Below, in pieces: positions 24,024-36,456 of a DNA stretch of 64,000 nt (the stretch's first letter is position 1; each line of letters opens with the position of its first letter). The position numbers were made by a program, and so were the translations under genes. The stretch spans positions 124,001-188,000 of the forward strand of contig MU394108.1 of assembly GCA_022578605.1 (NCBI GenBank). The letters are read 5' to 3'. Source of the stretch: Camillea tinctor (lineage: Eukaryota > Ascomycota > Sordariomycetes > Xylariales > Xylariaceae). Under the pieces are notes generated by a model. The model saw only the letters and a program-made list of their open reading frames with translations, was not told where the DNA came from and ran no database searches.

Positions 24024-25622
24024 GATTGTGTAGCACTACATGGATGACCAGACAGACCTGGGTTTGACTGATTGGACTGGAGTGAGTAACGGCGCAAGGG
24101 TCTTGAGGGTCAAGCTGTTCTGTTTGTTATAAGCGCAGCAAGGGGTGGGGAGCATTTGTTGTCGTCGTTTTTAGAACAGAAGACTTTTCAAAACAAGTTA
24201 GGTCAGATGAATGATAAGTAGGGAGGTTGGTCCCTAGTCTAGTTTACAAGCTTCGATCGTGGAGGAGGAGGAGGAGGAGGAGGTTAGGTCAGGTAGATAA
24301 GTTCTACCTGACTTAGAAAAGTAGTAAGAGTGGAAGGAAAAGAAGAGAAGAAGAAGAAGAAGAAGGGAAAGATCAAATTAGATAAGTAGGTAGATACTAA
24401 AAGTAAGTAAATGCTAGAAAATATCAACTAAGACATCTGATAAGGGTATATAAGGAATGTACAGATTAAAGTTGTGTACCTGGCGAACAGCACATGCGAG
24501 AGACGAGTCAAAATGCAAAATGTCCAATAATGGCCCTCGCTAGCCGGGGGGGTTGACGTCAATAGTGCCGTTATGGGGATGCTATGGGATCATGCGTGTT
24601 TAAGAAGCTACAAGGGGGGAAGATCCTGGTGATCGATTCTCGCCAGATGAGTGGTCGAACAGGTGATCCGACGAGGTACCAGGGTACTTCAACGCCTTGG
24701 TGGATCCACTTGGGAAGGGAAAATAGAAATGCCCGACCGAATTCTTGGGTCCATTTTAGGTGAGGTCCGTAGGGTGAAATCGTCCCGTCGGATCCCGTTA
24801 GGCGCCCGTTTGGTATGTATGTACATAATTCATGAATCCTCTTTTCTTTTTATCGTTTTTTTTTTCTGTTGCGCTAACCTTTAGTGTAGTACTAACAACT
24901 AGTAGTCCCTCATCATCTTCTAATGTAGCTGACAGGCTCCAGCCGCCTTGCATGTGAAAGTGGGTAATACATAGACGACGGGAGAAGGACAAGCCAAGTT
25001 AAAAAAAAAAAAGCGTAAGTAGAGTGCTACTAGTAGGTTACACTACACTACACTACACTACTCGGTATGTGTAGGCTTCACAAAGTTCTTGTTGCATTGC
25101 ATTTATTATTATTTTTTCTCTCTTCCATTTCCATGCATCATGCTGTTTCTTGCCGTGCCATGTCATTAGTCGAATTGGTTCCATCTTGCGTTAGATTATC
25201 CCTTTCCGCATCTTTGTTATTTGTTAATTACTATATACAGGAGTAAGGCGTTTTTTACATTTCGTTTTCACTCTTACAATCTTACCACGTATATACTTCC
25301 TATTAATACGTATCCCACCTTTCATTTTCTACTACCGAATTCCTCTCATCTTCCCCCCACTCCGCTTTTAAGCTACTTCCAACACTACCCATACACACGA
25401 TCTCCACATAAAAAAAACATATACTTCTAAACTCTGCCCCCCCCCTTCTCATCGTAGTCTCGGTACTCGTGGCCCCCGATCCCGGACCCGACCGCTTATT
25501 TTTAGGCCGCTCCAGCTGGTTTTAGAACGTCCCATCACACGAGCTCGGGGTTCCTACAACGAATTTCCGAATACCACGACCACCTCATGCGGCTCGGGCT
25601 ATAGTATAATACCCAAAAAGCG
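24024..25622. promoter_or_regulatory. Divergent promoter region LRO1 / NAA30
   Basis: Contains a (GGA)n run (24261-24282), an (AAG)n run (24345-24364), a palindromic TGACGTCA (24554-24561), a (CACTA)n run (about 25039-25062), and a pyrimidine-rich then GC-rich leader before the NAA30 start. No gene was found. Confidence 0.55.
24554..24561. promoter_or_regulatory. CRE-like palindrome TGACGTCA upstream of LRO1
   Basis: An exact ATF/CREB consensus octamer 531 bp upstream of the LRO1 start codon and about 1.06 kb from NAA30. One perfect copy may occur by chance; regulation of LRO1 is inference. Confidence 0.35.
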
Positions 25623-26264
25623 ATGGAGGCTGCCCGCGCAACCCAACTGCCTGGTGAACTGCGGTATATCCAATACGAACATGCCCTAGAGGAGACCTAC
25701 CTGCCCGCCATTCGCGCTTTGATTTCCAAGGATCTGAGCGAGCCCTATAGCATATATGTATATCGCTACTTTCTGTATCAATGGGCTCACCTATGCTACA
25801 TGGTACGGCCTGAAACAATAGTCCTTTCTCCGTCCGTGCCACCGTCATGTGCGAATGTCATCCCCGCTTACAAAGGTATTGTTCTTCGTGTATAGGCGCT
25901 CAATCCCGCCGATAACTCCCTAATAGGCGTTATCATCTGCAAGCTCGAGCACCATGCCTCGCACTCGCCCCCGACCTATCGAGGCTACATTGCCATGCTC
26001 GCAGTATCTTCTGCCTATCGGGGCCATGGGATAGCCACGGCGCTAGTCAAGATGGCTATTGATGCCATGGCGGAGCGGAACGCCGACGAGATTGTCCTAG
26101 AGACCGAGGAAACCAACTTGCCCGCCATGCGACTGTACGAGAGACTAGGCTTCCTCCGATCTAAGAAGCTTCACCGATACTACCTAAACGGTAATAGCGC
26201 TTACCGGCTGGTTTTGTTACTAAAGTCTTCTGCTGGCTCCGACGTCAACAGACAACCTACTTAG
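25623..26264 (+). CDS. NAA30 (MAK3): NatC catalytic subunit, N-alpha-acetyltransferase 30
   Basis: A GNAT-fold enzyme that acetylates N-terminal Met followed by a hydrophobic residue, acting with Naa35 and Naa38 (family knowledge). Two exons, 25623-25802 and 25896-26264, with a 93-bp intron (GTACGG..TATAG); 182 residues, near yeast Mak3 (176). The substrate-binding loop [19 protein letters not shown] is almost invariant in the family. [21 protein letters not shown] carries the acetyl-CoA pyrophosphate-binding R/Q-x-x-G-x-G/A motif at 102-107 (RGHGIA), followed by [20 protein letters not shown], the usual GNAT motif B. The start is preceded by stops and the N-terminus [20 protein letters not shown] aligns with the family. 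Confidence 0.95.
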
Positions 26265-26840
26265 GAACAGGTTTATCGGCATATAAAGTCGCTAGGAGTC
26301 TTCCTCGACCGAATGGTATTGTAAAGCAGCGCTTAGGCCGACACGCCTCGCACTTGAAGTGTTGGTAGAGAAAAGTCGAAGCTGAGGCTCATTTGAGGAA
26401 CCGAAAGGTCTGCACTAGGTAGCCTTTAGATGGTATAAACCCACCTAGGCTAGATGAAAGGGGGAGAAGCTCGTTCGGTGCGTACAGCACAAGAAGGGGA
26501 AAGAAAACAAGAAATGAATTTTGATGAGTATGGGTGGATGAATTCTGGTACATGATAGACTCATGCATTTTTTGGCGTTGAAAATAGAGAGAAAAAAAGG
26601 GGAACTATCATTGTAAGCAGCAAGCCCCCCGTCAGTTCGTTCTGCCCTTCAATGAAGGTCTTCGGGACAAAAACAGTAATATACATTAAGTCCTCATTCA
26701 TTACTACTGCTGCTATAGACTCGAGTATACAGTTTTGGTAGCGACTGGATATCTAGTAAATCTAGACAATCTCGAAATATCTGACAAAATTCTGTCTATG
26801 AACATACCTGGTTGACCTCAGCTCAATCCATCCCATCCCT
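26265..26840. other. Convergent intergenic region NAA30 / DUF1917 gene
   Basis: Shared 3' flank of two convergent genes. No coding signal was found apart from the last exon of the minus-strand gene, which begins the next feature. Confidence 0.5.
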
Positions 26841-27994
26841 TCATTTACCCAATAATGTTCTCGTATCGTATATTGAGGGCTTGATGGCCCATGGATTCCC
26901 TGATGCTATCCCAAGGTATGTAAATGCATCTAATGAATTTTCGTAAGTAACATGATCTTGTATCAAGGAGACTTCTTAAAAGTTAAACGAGGGAAAGGGG
27001 GTAACCTAGACAATACTAACCAGGTTTGTAATACAGTGGCTGACTCCTAGTAAGCCCAAGCTGTTTCAACCTCTCGGCAACTCTCTTGACGTCCTTCACA
27101 TCCGTGAAGTCTGAAGTATAGATGCAGATGAGGCGTTCCGCTCTTCGGTCCGTGGTCGATCGCGGGGCGACCTTGGCGGCAATCCCGAGCTCGTTGTTCG
27201 CCGTCGCTTTAGCAATGATATCCCAAACGTCGTTGACTTCTAGAGTATTACAGAATACCATCCACTAGGTGCTATCAGCATCAGAACCAAAAGGAAAAGA
27301 ACGGAAAAGAAAAGAAAAGAAGGACTATGATTGAGACCGACTAACCTTGCCGCAAGTTACGCGCAAGTTCTTGGCTAGGGCGAGAATATCCTTCGCAGCA
27401 TCTGTACCGGCTTTTCTGCTTTCTCGGGTAACGAAGGCCTGGCTCTCCCCGGATTGCTTACACATGTTGATGAAATCGCCGGCGAAATGCAGACGCTCTT
27501 CTCCAGCCTGGACGAGTTCGAGAACTCGAGCCCCTTCCTCCTCGGGCATCTCGTCCTCACCGCCGCGCACCATCTGATTCTGCGCCTCAGCTTTCGCCTT
27601 CCGGTCGATGTAAGGGTTGCAGACCCATATCCACTGGTTCCGCAGTGTCGCATCCGTTGTGGCGGGCGGCAGACGCTCGAGGAAAGCGTCTACCGTCTCT
27701 GTGAGTTGCCATGCATACTCCACCCCGGTAAAGGGGTTATGCAGGTGCGTGGTGCTAGCGCTGCCGACTTGCTTGCGGGCTTGGACTTTCATGGGCGTGT
27801 CCGCTGATTTCTGGTTGCGCCACCACTCGTCGACGTCAAAGCTACGGACCCTCGACTTGAGGTCCATTGCCACATCGTCATCGCCTAGGTATGAATGGAC
27901 AAAATAAATACTTTGAGACCAAAGGGAATTTCAATATGGGAAGGGGGAGAGAAGGGGGAAACTGACCGTAGAAGTCCGAGTCCTCGGAACTCAT
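26841..27994 (-). CDS. DUF1917 family protein (C11orf68/BLES03-like)
   Basis: Conserved eukaryotic protein of unknown function. Four exons: 27994-27967, 27884-27346, 27264-27021 and 26929-26841. All introns are GT..AG and in frame; total 299 residues. The tiny first exon encodes MSSEDSDFY-G and the short last exon encodes AFTYLGIASGNPWAIKPSIY followed by eight residues and a stop. A naive reading of exon 3 would stop one codon past its donor (YYKPG); splicing instead gives YYKPD-AFTYLGI, matching the family pattern as I know it. Other conserved blocks are DVDEWWRNQ, EYAWQLTETVDAFLERLPP, WIWVCNPYI and CGKWMVFC. The family resembles eIF4E-like folds and has been suggested to bind cap-like ligands, but I would not assign a function. 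Divergent from DPH7. Confidence 0.85.
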
Positions 27995-29011
27995 GGTTGG
28001 TTGGTGGTATCTTGAGGCTTTGTACATGAAAGAGACAATTGGGATCAAATGAAAGAAAGGAGAAGAGGTCCCTTGGGTAAAATGGTAGCTGCCCGACGCA
28101 TGTCGAGCAGCAAGGCTGTGCTGGTTGCTGCTGGAGATGATTAATGAGGTAAGTGGATATGTAGGTAACTGGTTGCTGGTAGGACCTCGGAGGGGGAATT
28201 ATATCCAGAGCCAGTAATATTGCCCGGTTAGGGAGACCTATAGAATAATAAAAAGAAAACAAAACAAAAGAGGACAATCTATGTCAGAGTTTAATAAACC
28301 ACCTCCATTAATTGAGGCCTTGCGGAGGTAGTATTGTAAGTATTGTATGTCTCAGAATTATATAAACCTAACCTAAGTTGAATGATTTGATATATATATA
28401 TATAATATAGGTAGGTCGGTAGCAGACTTATAGGAGATATATCTACTAGGTTAGGTAACAACATATACTGGGAGGATCATGTAAGTCCTACATGCTGGAA
28501 GGATCAGGTTCCTAGATTTTAAGGCTTTGCTAAGAACAACTCTATCCGAGCTTTCCAGAAGCTGAGGAAGCAACCAGGGGTTGACTTCCTACCATCTTTC
28601 TACTGACGTTCTAGACGTCCAAGCGTGTGTATGGCAACCAGGTTATGGGGCTCACAGCTTCCCCCAACCAGAGCCTCCGGGCACTAAATCTACCGGCGTG
28701 TCAGGTGATAAGCACAGCACTAGACTAGGAACTGATAGCGGGGAAGAAGCCGAACGGTCGAGGCGCTTCACCGCTGTGGCTCCTTTTAAAAAAATGATAT
28801 CTCAATTTCTTCAATATTTCCGTTGAAAAAAAAGGTACTATACGTACCACTTCTACGAGATCTGACCACAATAACGACCTCGATAGCGATAACAACCCCG
28901 TAGGGCTAAGCGGGGGAGGAACTCACCAGGATTAGAAACGAGCTGCCAATTGCGAATACATTTATAAGTAAGGAAAAGGGGAGAAGCGTAGGATCAACGA
29001 TAAAGATAAAC
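27995..29011. promoter_or_regulatory. Divergent promoter region DUF1917 gene / DPH7
   Basis: About 1 kb between two start codons, with (TA)n near 28391-28405 and AGGTAGG motifs near 28410. A short plus-strand frame (28581-28826) has no domain and is not called. Confidence 0.5.
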
Positions 29012-30414
29012 ATGGAGATACAAAACTCAATTAATATTGCTCCATTGCGATCTCTAAAACTGGATCTTCCCCCGAGCTGCATCGAGTTCTGCCCCGCTCA
29101 TCCGAATTATTTTGTCGTCGGCACCTACAATCTTCAGAAAGAAGAGGCAGTAGCTTCATCTCTCGAGGAAGAAGAAGAAGAAGAAGAAGAAGAAGATGAT
29201 GATGATGTTACTACTACCAGCAAACCCCAGAACCGCAATGGTAGTCTTGTTCTATTCCGACTAAGTGACAAGTCGGACATGTAAGCTCCCCTGCTATACA
29301 TAAACCCCTCCTTGTCGAAATGCCCTGACGAGTGTCATCCATGCCGGTCAGAACCCACATCCAGACCGTGCCCTACCCGTCTGCTATCCTAGACTTGCAC
29401 TTCCATCCTAGCCAAGGCAAGAATGATGTGATGGCCATAGTCTCTAGCACTGGGTCTCTCTCCTTTTTCCGTCTTTCGCCGGTAGAAAACCCCCCTGAGC
29501 CGCTCAAGGAGATTGTCACTCACAAGCCTCTGGGAGGCGACGAGAGTGTCCTGTTTTTATCGTGTGCATGGCACCCGAGGCTCCACAACCTTATTGCTGT
29601 TACTACATCTAGTTACGAGGTCCACGTTCTGCGGGTTGACGACTCGTGGAGCGTTCACGAGACATCTTCTACACCAGTCATAACCCATACCCTTGAGGCT
29701 TGGACTGTGGCTTTCTCCCCTTTTATAGCCGCGTCTATCCGAGATAGAGACGAGGAGGTGGCAGAAGAAGCTCCCCAGGCCTTCACGATATTCTCTGGAG
29801 GGGATGACTCGAAACTTCTCAGCACAAGCTGCCTATACCATGCCCATCGAGAACAAGCCGATGAAGATGCGATAGACACGCCGTATCCCATAGTTGCATT
29901 CAGGGGTCATGGAGCAGGCGTTACTGCTATATTACCATTGCCATTGCCGCCAACTAGTAAAGACCGCATTGTAGTCACCGGTAGTTACGATGACCGGCTG
30001 AGGGTATATTCAGCCCGGGCACAGGATGAGGGAGGAGTAGTCCTCCAGTCACCCAAACTCGTAGCTGAAGAAAACCTTGGCGGCGGAGTATGGAGGCTGA
30101 AGCTGATTAGGCTAGATGAGGCTAGCAAGGTAGGGACGTCAGATCAGACAAGGTGGGCAGCGCTGATCCTAGCCTCGTGCATGCACGCGGGGTCCCGAAT
30201 TCTGGAAGTCTCCGGAGACTATAACGAACGTTGTTACGTCAAAGTGCTGGGGCGGTTCGAGGAACATAAGAGCATGAATTACGGTAGCGATTTTGAGCCG
30301 GGCTCAGAGCAACTGGGGAGGGTTCTGCGTTGCGTGTCGACTAGTTTCTACGATAGACTGCTCTGTCTATGGGGATGGGAAAGAGAAAGGGAAAGGGATG
30401 CCCAACCCAGTTGA
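29012..30414 (+). CDS. DPH7: Diphthine methylesterase, WD-repeat protein Dph7
   Basis: Dph7 (Rrt2) removes the extra methyl ester from methylated diphthine on eEF2, enabling the final amidation to diphthamide (family knowledge). Two exons, 29012-29280 and 29352-30414, with a 71-bp intron (GTAAGC..GGTCAG); 443 residues. WD-type blades are visible through CIEFCPAHPNYFVVGTYNL, FSGGDDSKLLS, FRGHGAGVTAILPLPLPP, VTGSYDDRLRVYSAR, ENLGGGVWRLKLI, ASCMHAGSRILEV, EEHKSMNYGSDFEP and CVSTSFYDRLLCLWGWE; this order is diagnostic of Dph7. A GAA/GAT trinucleotide run (29166-29207) encodes an uninterrupted Glu/Asp stretch between blades. Divergent from the DUF1917 gene. Confidence 0.93.
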
Positions 30415-32057
30415 CTAGGTAGTCAGTCAATGGGCATGTGATGCATATTATATATCTAGTACATGGGCTAGGTTGGTTAGGTATTAACTACCTAGAGCTG
30501 CTATCATCAATGAAACCGGTCAAGTAATAAATGAATACAGATATCTCTAGCTGGCCAATCTAGATGGCCGCTACAAGGCTAGTGATCTACCTAATCTATA
30601 GTATCATATAGGCCAAGTCATGTGGTATTGAGACTAACTGTTGCACGAAAAGGAAATGAGTCTTACCCGTGTTTTGGGATAATAATAACTCAAAACATGC
30701 CATTATTTGAGTGATATAAATCTCCCGAGTTGCGGTACGAAGTACATGAATCCCCTTATAGTTTTATCCACAACTATCAGGTTCTAGCCCTATATACTAC
30801 TGGTATACTACTACTGGAACTTACTGGACCCACGTGGACATGGCATTCCAGCAAATTTGCCATTTTATATACTAAGTATATGCTGTAATGCTGTAATGCA
30901 AATAAGACGAGAGAAAGGAAGGGATAAGGTATGACATAGGTACAACGTGCACATTACGTTAGTCACAATTGTCATACATACCTAGGTATAGGTTATAACA
31001 AAGGTAAATATAGTATCTAAGTTAGGTAGGTAGGTAGGCAGGTATGCATGCATGCAAGCCTACATGCATTTACGTTTTAAACATACTGTCATATATATAT
31101 TTTTTGGAAAAGGCCAAGAGGGAAGAGGCATTTCTGGTGTTGCTTCATGTAGAGTATAACTTACAAGTTACATGCATATTCATCCTACTTCTATAAAAAG
31201 TCATAGGTGGGGGGATGTATCTGTTAGGTACAGTAGGATGGCAGATGGAATATCGAAATACAATAGGTTACATAAATTTTGGTTAGGCAGCACGTTCCAG
31301 GGCAGGGGGGGGTTCCCTATACCTATCGGGTGAATCTAGTGGCCAATTGCCAGAGAAAAGTAGTCCCACAGTCTGGCCATGCGTGATGCGTGCCTGATTT
31401 AAGGTTGCAACTCCAGTCACGCCCGCGCAAATTAGGAAACATTTAATCAGTTCTACATACTAACTCCGTAACCTACACCATTTTTTTTTTCTTTCTATTA
31501 CCTACGTACCTAACCTAACCACCTACTTCTCTCTCTCTCTCTCACCTCACTACCATTACCATTACCTACATCACCACCATTACCACCAACACCCGATACC
31601 ACTGATACTTATTTCTACTACTATTACTTCGCCGAGACATTTGTGCCCCTTTTCGCAATTTCTTCTTTCTTTCTTTTTTTTTTGTCCCATCCTCTTCTCT
31701 TACACGCTAATATCTCTCCATTTATTTTCCGTTGCATTAACGGCCTAACCAAATCTCATTCCACAACAGCCTTCTCTCTTTTTCTTTTTCTTTTTCTTTT
31801 TTCCCCCCTTCCTTCTCTCTCCCCTGCTTTTCTTTCTTTTCACCGGCGCACTCTCTCGCCGGTACTTATCTATTGTGAAACTTGATCAAATCTTTATCAT
31901 CTCCCTACCGTATTCACTTCATACATGGTGGTGTTGTAATCTGATGATTCACGTCTAAGACACCCTGCAGACCGACCGCGCCCCCCCACCCCTCCAAGAT
32001 CGTCGTTAGCCCGACCGCCTAAAACATAGCGACTCGCGTGAATCACGAAGACATTCT
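30415..32057. promoter_or_regulatory. DPH7 3' flank and long MSN5 5' leader/promoter
   Basis: No gene was seen. Contains GGTAGGTAGGTAGG (about 31021-31036), overlapping GCATGC motifs (31043-31054), and from about 31480 a long CT-rich leader with ACC/ATT repeats typical of fungal 5' UTRs. Short upstream frames in the leader could act as uORFs. Confidence 0.5.
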
Positions 32058-35000
32058 ATGATGGAGGCACAACCGGTCAATGGGAATATGGGATTGGGCG
32101 GTGGAGGCGACTCTGCTGGCGCTGATGGCATAGCCGTACTACCCAGGATCCACGAGGCCCTCGAGGTCGTTTATAGCCCCTACTCTTCTAACGAAGCCCG
32201 CAAAGATGCGCAGGTCTTTCTCGAGGAAGTGAAAGACACCGACGAAGCTCCCTCCCACGGTTTCCGTCTAGCCTCCAATACCGACCAGTCTCCTATAATC
32301 CGTCACTACGCCCTCTCGCTACTCGAACACGCTATCAAGCATAAATGGGCAAGCTACACCGAGTCTCAGGCTGCCGCCCTGCGTAATTGGGTCCTCGAGC
32401 TTTCCCAGCACATCTCCAGGGGCGATCCCCCTTACCTGCGGAACAAGATAGCCTTGCTATGGGTTGAAGTTGCCAAAAGATGCTGGGCTTCGGAGTGGAT
32501 GGATATGGACTCGTTGCTAGTCCAGCTGTGGCAAGTGCCTGACTCGGCTATACATAAGGAGCTCGTGCTGGTTATCCTTGAGATCCTGTCTGACGATATC
32601 TTCAATGGTGATGATCCGGTCGTGGGAGTCCGCGAGGGTATCCTTAGTAAGGCCTCGGTTGAGATCTTTACGCCCACTGTTGTCCTAGTCGAGGCCTTCC
32701 CGAACCGCGAGGCAGGGCCCGAAGTAAGATGTGGACCCGAAGGTTGGTTGGGGAGAATCACGGAATTGCTGCGCCATTGCGTGTCTAGTGATCTCCAGAA
32801 CAACGACGACCTGCGAAGCTGCGCTGTCCGCGGACTTGCTGTAATTTATGCCCTAATGCCCTGGGTTATCCCCAAGGCTGTTACCGTCACCGGCTGTGTG
32901 CCGGTCATGTGTGAGGGTCTGCGTGCCTCTCACGTTGATGTCCAGAAGGTTAGCAGCTTAGCTATCCTGACCCATTCTGTTCCTCGTGCTAACCAAACTA
33001 GGCGTCGTTGGAGGCCCTTCATTCTCTATACTCCCGCACCAGTCTCGTTGACCAAGAGTTTCTCGATCTTGTAGTCCCCTTGTATGATCGCAAATACGTT
33101 GATCTGTTCAGACAGCTCTTTGAATGGTCTGTAGTTGACCCTGATGATATTGACGATGACAAGTATCAGTTCTCCAAGAAGCTTTCCGAGGTAAGTCTAT
33201 GTCAGCAGATTCCCCGCTGGTCTGTCTGACAATCTTTAGATGGTCTCATTTCTTGGGAACTATATGGATCGACGTTTCGCTGTGCTGCCGGCAGACCCGG
33301 AGCGAGTAGACTTCCAGGGATTCTTGCAACTCCTTCTCCGGATCACGCAGAGCCAAAGTCTGGTTGTCTCTATCCCTGTGCTTGTGACATGGACGCGCCT
33401 CTTAAACAATCGAGCTCTGGGCCCCAACATCGCAGAAATTCCTACCTTCATAGGACCCCTACTCGAATCGTGCAGCTCGAGGCTCATTCGCTATGAGAAC
33501 CTGCCTGAGGACACCCAGGACCCTACATTCCGCTTCCTCCTTGAAGATACTGACACGGTTCCTGAGCGTCACGCTTTCCTCGGGAACTATAGACGATATA
33601 GTTCACAAGTTATCGAGAGTATAGTGCAGCTTAAGGTCACTGATGCTATACAGCACATACTCAGTCAGACCGAGAATATTTTAGAGCATCTTTATGATAA
33701 TGGCCCACCGTTTGATAGTAAGATTTGCTTAGATAATGCTCCTAGTGCTGCGCTGATTCCATCCAGTTGCCAACTACTCTAAAACGTCCCAATCTGTCCT
33801 TCGTGTTGATGCTCAGGCAACTGTCATTGAAGCCGCCCTGAAGGGTTTTGGCAAATGGCGTGGCAGACTTGAGGGCGATAATGAACAGCGTGTACGTTTT
33901 CCAGACTTGGAGGAAATCTTCGGTTCTATGCTGACCAGCTATAAGGATCAGGAGACTGTTGCTTTAGAAAATAACATGGAAGCATGGTGCAATCGTTTGC
34001 TCGGAATGAAATTCGAGGTCAGCTAAGAACTTTCCTTCTTTTATTCTACTACACAAACAGTTGCTCACGGAATCAGGACCCTCTTATCCGCAAACGAGTA
34101 CTCCAACTTCTAGTGGCCTTCTCGACATCCGCCCTAGACAAAAACCCGAGTTTCATGCTCAAGGTTCTTGAGCACATCCTAGTCACCTGGCCCGCAACAC
34201 AACCTGAGCATAGAATGTACACCGATGCCATCAAAGAATTGCAATCAGAAAGTATGGTTGAGCTACAGCGCCTTGCGGCTAAAATGCCCGACCATCTATT
34301 GGTAAATAAAATGGCCTTTCTTCTGTTGGAGCAGGATCTAATAATCATTCTAGGATGTCTACGATCAGATTGCTGGAAAGGTGAATGAAATGATTTCCTC
34401 GGGCAGTCTTGATGAGAAACGTCAGATTACGTACCAAACGTTCTTATTTACGATCATGTAAGGCATATGAACATGCATATTTGTGCGTTGAGACTAATGA
34501 CTTCAGCCACCGATCTACTCGCCTCGACCATACGACCAAGATTCAGAAGCTTCAGAGCTTCATCGATCCGGTCAAGGCTCAATGGCAAAACGAGCGGCTA
34601 AAACAGGCGCTCTCGTCGCATGCTGGCTTTTGCGAGCTCATGGCACTTGATAAGGCCCAGGAGTATTTAGCACGAAAACGCATGAATGAAATTCAAGATT
34701 GGGGCTCTGTGGAACTCGATGCTGAAGGACAGGTTCTGCAGGCAGAGCTTGAGGAACGACAGCAGGTTAGTATTGCTATGTCTAGATTAGATAAAATGTG
34801 CTCACAAGTTGTGCAGGTTCTACCATTGCGTCCAACAAAGTCATTTTTGACGTGCTCTGTTGAGAAAATCGATAAGCACGCTGCCTCATACCAAGTTTCC
34901 TGTGCTCTTTGGCAGGATGGGTTTTCCATCATTCTGCCAGAGCTTCTCAATTTTCTGAAGTAAGGGTCCCCCTACTTTGGATATTAACAGATATATCATA

Positions 35001-36456
35001 CTGATGTTCTTTAGTCACGCCCACGCTTCACATACACCGGATAATTGGACAGGGCTACCGCCAGAGATGCGAACCATTGTGTCGCGTGTGCTTACTGACC
35101 GTTTTTGGCAGGCTGGAATTTCAGAAGGTAGTAAAGATGAGTTTTACGCCCGTGTCCTCGAGAAGAAGCATACTCTAGAAGGCCTGGCTTCGACAATTCG
35201 AGGATCCATTCGATTTGTCCGAGAATCATGCTACGCCATAATATACTGCATGACGCGCCTAGACATGCAGTTTTACGGGTTCGGCGAATTACCGGGGCCT
35301 CTAGCTCATGCCCTCTTGGCCAACTCTTTCAGTCTATCCGCTCACCAGTTGATTAACCTTCTAAATCTAGTGAGATATTTGGTGGACAACTGCCCTGTCC
35401 AGCTACGAGAACAATTTCTTCCCCCCATCCTTGCGGCCTGCTTCCAACAAATGGACACCAGAATAAATTCTGAATGGACAAAGTTGGAACAACAACAAGG
35501 TGTGAAGACGGCTGGAGAGGCATTAACAGAAGAAATGAAAGCGGAGAGCATATTAAGACAACTCACCTACGCATCAGTCATGATGGTGGCCGACTTTTTA
35601 GATCCAGCACGAACGAGTAAGTTGATTTATACAAATTTTAGAAATATATGCATGCTGATGATGTTTTACAGATGCTCCACTCAATGCCTCGCCCGAGGAA
35701 AAAGAGGAAGCTCAAAGATATCCATCTTTACGAAAGTTCTGCTTGATGCATTACTCGATTGTTGAGCCCCTGTTAGTCTTCTGTACACATATTATAAGAG
35801 TAAGGGACTCTAGGTGCTGTGGAATCATGTTGCGTGTATTCCGATCTATTATTCCCGATTTCGCTATTGCCGAACCTCTCTCGCCGCAGTCTATGGAAGG
35901 TGATGTGGCCCCGGAAACAAAACCGTCTGTGAATTCGACATCGATACCTCCACATACAGCGCAGGTGATCCGTGAATACGTATCCTCGGACGTCATCAAA
36001 GCATGCATTACTTCGATTAATGAGCCCTATTTCGTTGACCTACAGAAGGACCTAGCTTCCCTTATTGCTACGATAGTGGTCAGTTATTGTCGACTCACGT
36101 CAACAGCGCGCGACGTTCTCGTCTCCCTCCCCAACATGAAGGCGGATGAAGTTGATAGGAGCATCGAATATATGTCGAGGAGCGGGACCAGCTCGCGTGG
36201 ACAGCGGGGTACAATACTAGAGCTGTTGCGTGAACTCAAAGGAGTTAGTGTATCTGAGATGGGTAAACTTAGCAAGAGTATCGGTTTGCCGTCGACGCAA
36301 CATTCGAGCAAGAGACCGAACCGCAGCAAAATGGCACAGAAATTCATGACGGCACCTGCGCCTACTAACGGGGGATCCATGGACCAATCTGTCACCAATG
36401 GTCAGGGAGACGGCACAGAAGGCCTAGACGGTGTCGCTAGTCTGTTCGATTCATAG
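32058..36456 (+). CDS. MSN5: Exportin-5 family karyopherin (Msn5/KapJ type)
   Basis: A beta-karyopherin that exports phosphorylated regulators (yeast Msn5) or RNAs (animal exportin-5) with Ran-GTP (family knowledge). Nine exons fit: 32058-32948, 33002-33190, 33240-33717, 33767-34017, 34077-34301, 34354-34457, 34507-34959, 35015-35616 and 35672-36456. Every junction is GT..AG and in frame; total about 1325 residues. The HEAT-repeat N-terminus has [30 protein letters not shown] and WPEW-like [12 protein letters not shown]. The middle has [20 protein letters not shown] and [16 protein letters not shown]. The C-terminal exportin-5 region has [59 protein letters not shown] and [16 protein letters not shown] 51-bp in-frame segment (34766-34816, GTTAGT..GTGCAG) could be an extra intron; removing it shortens the protein by 17 residues. 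A second Met directly follows the first. Confidence 0.93.

Noticed and set aside
31643..31885. Plus-strand frame before MSN5
   Set aside because: Translation of a CT-rich 5' leader; at most a uORF, with no evidence of function.
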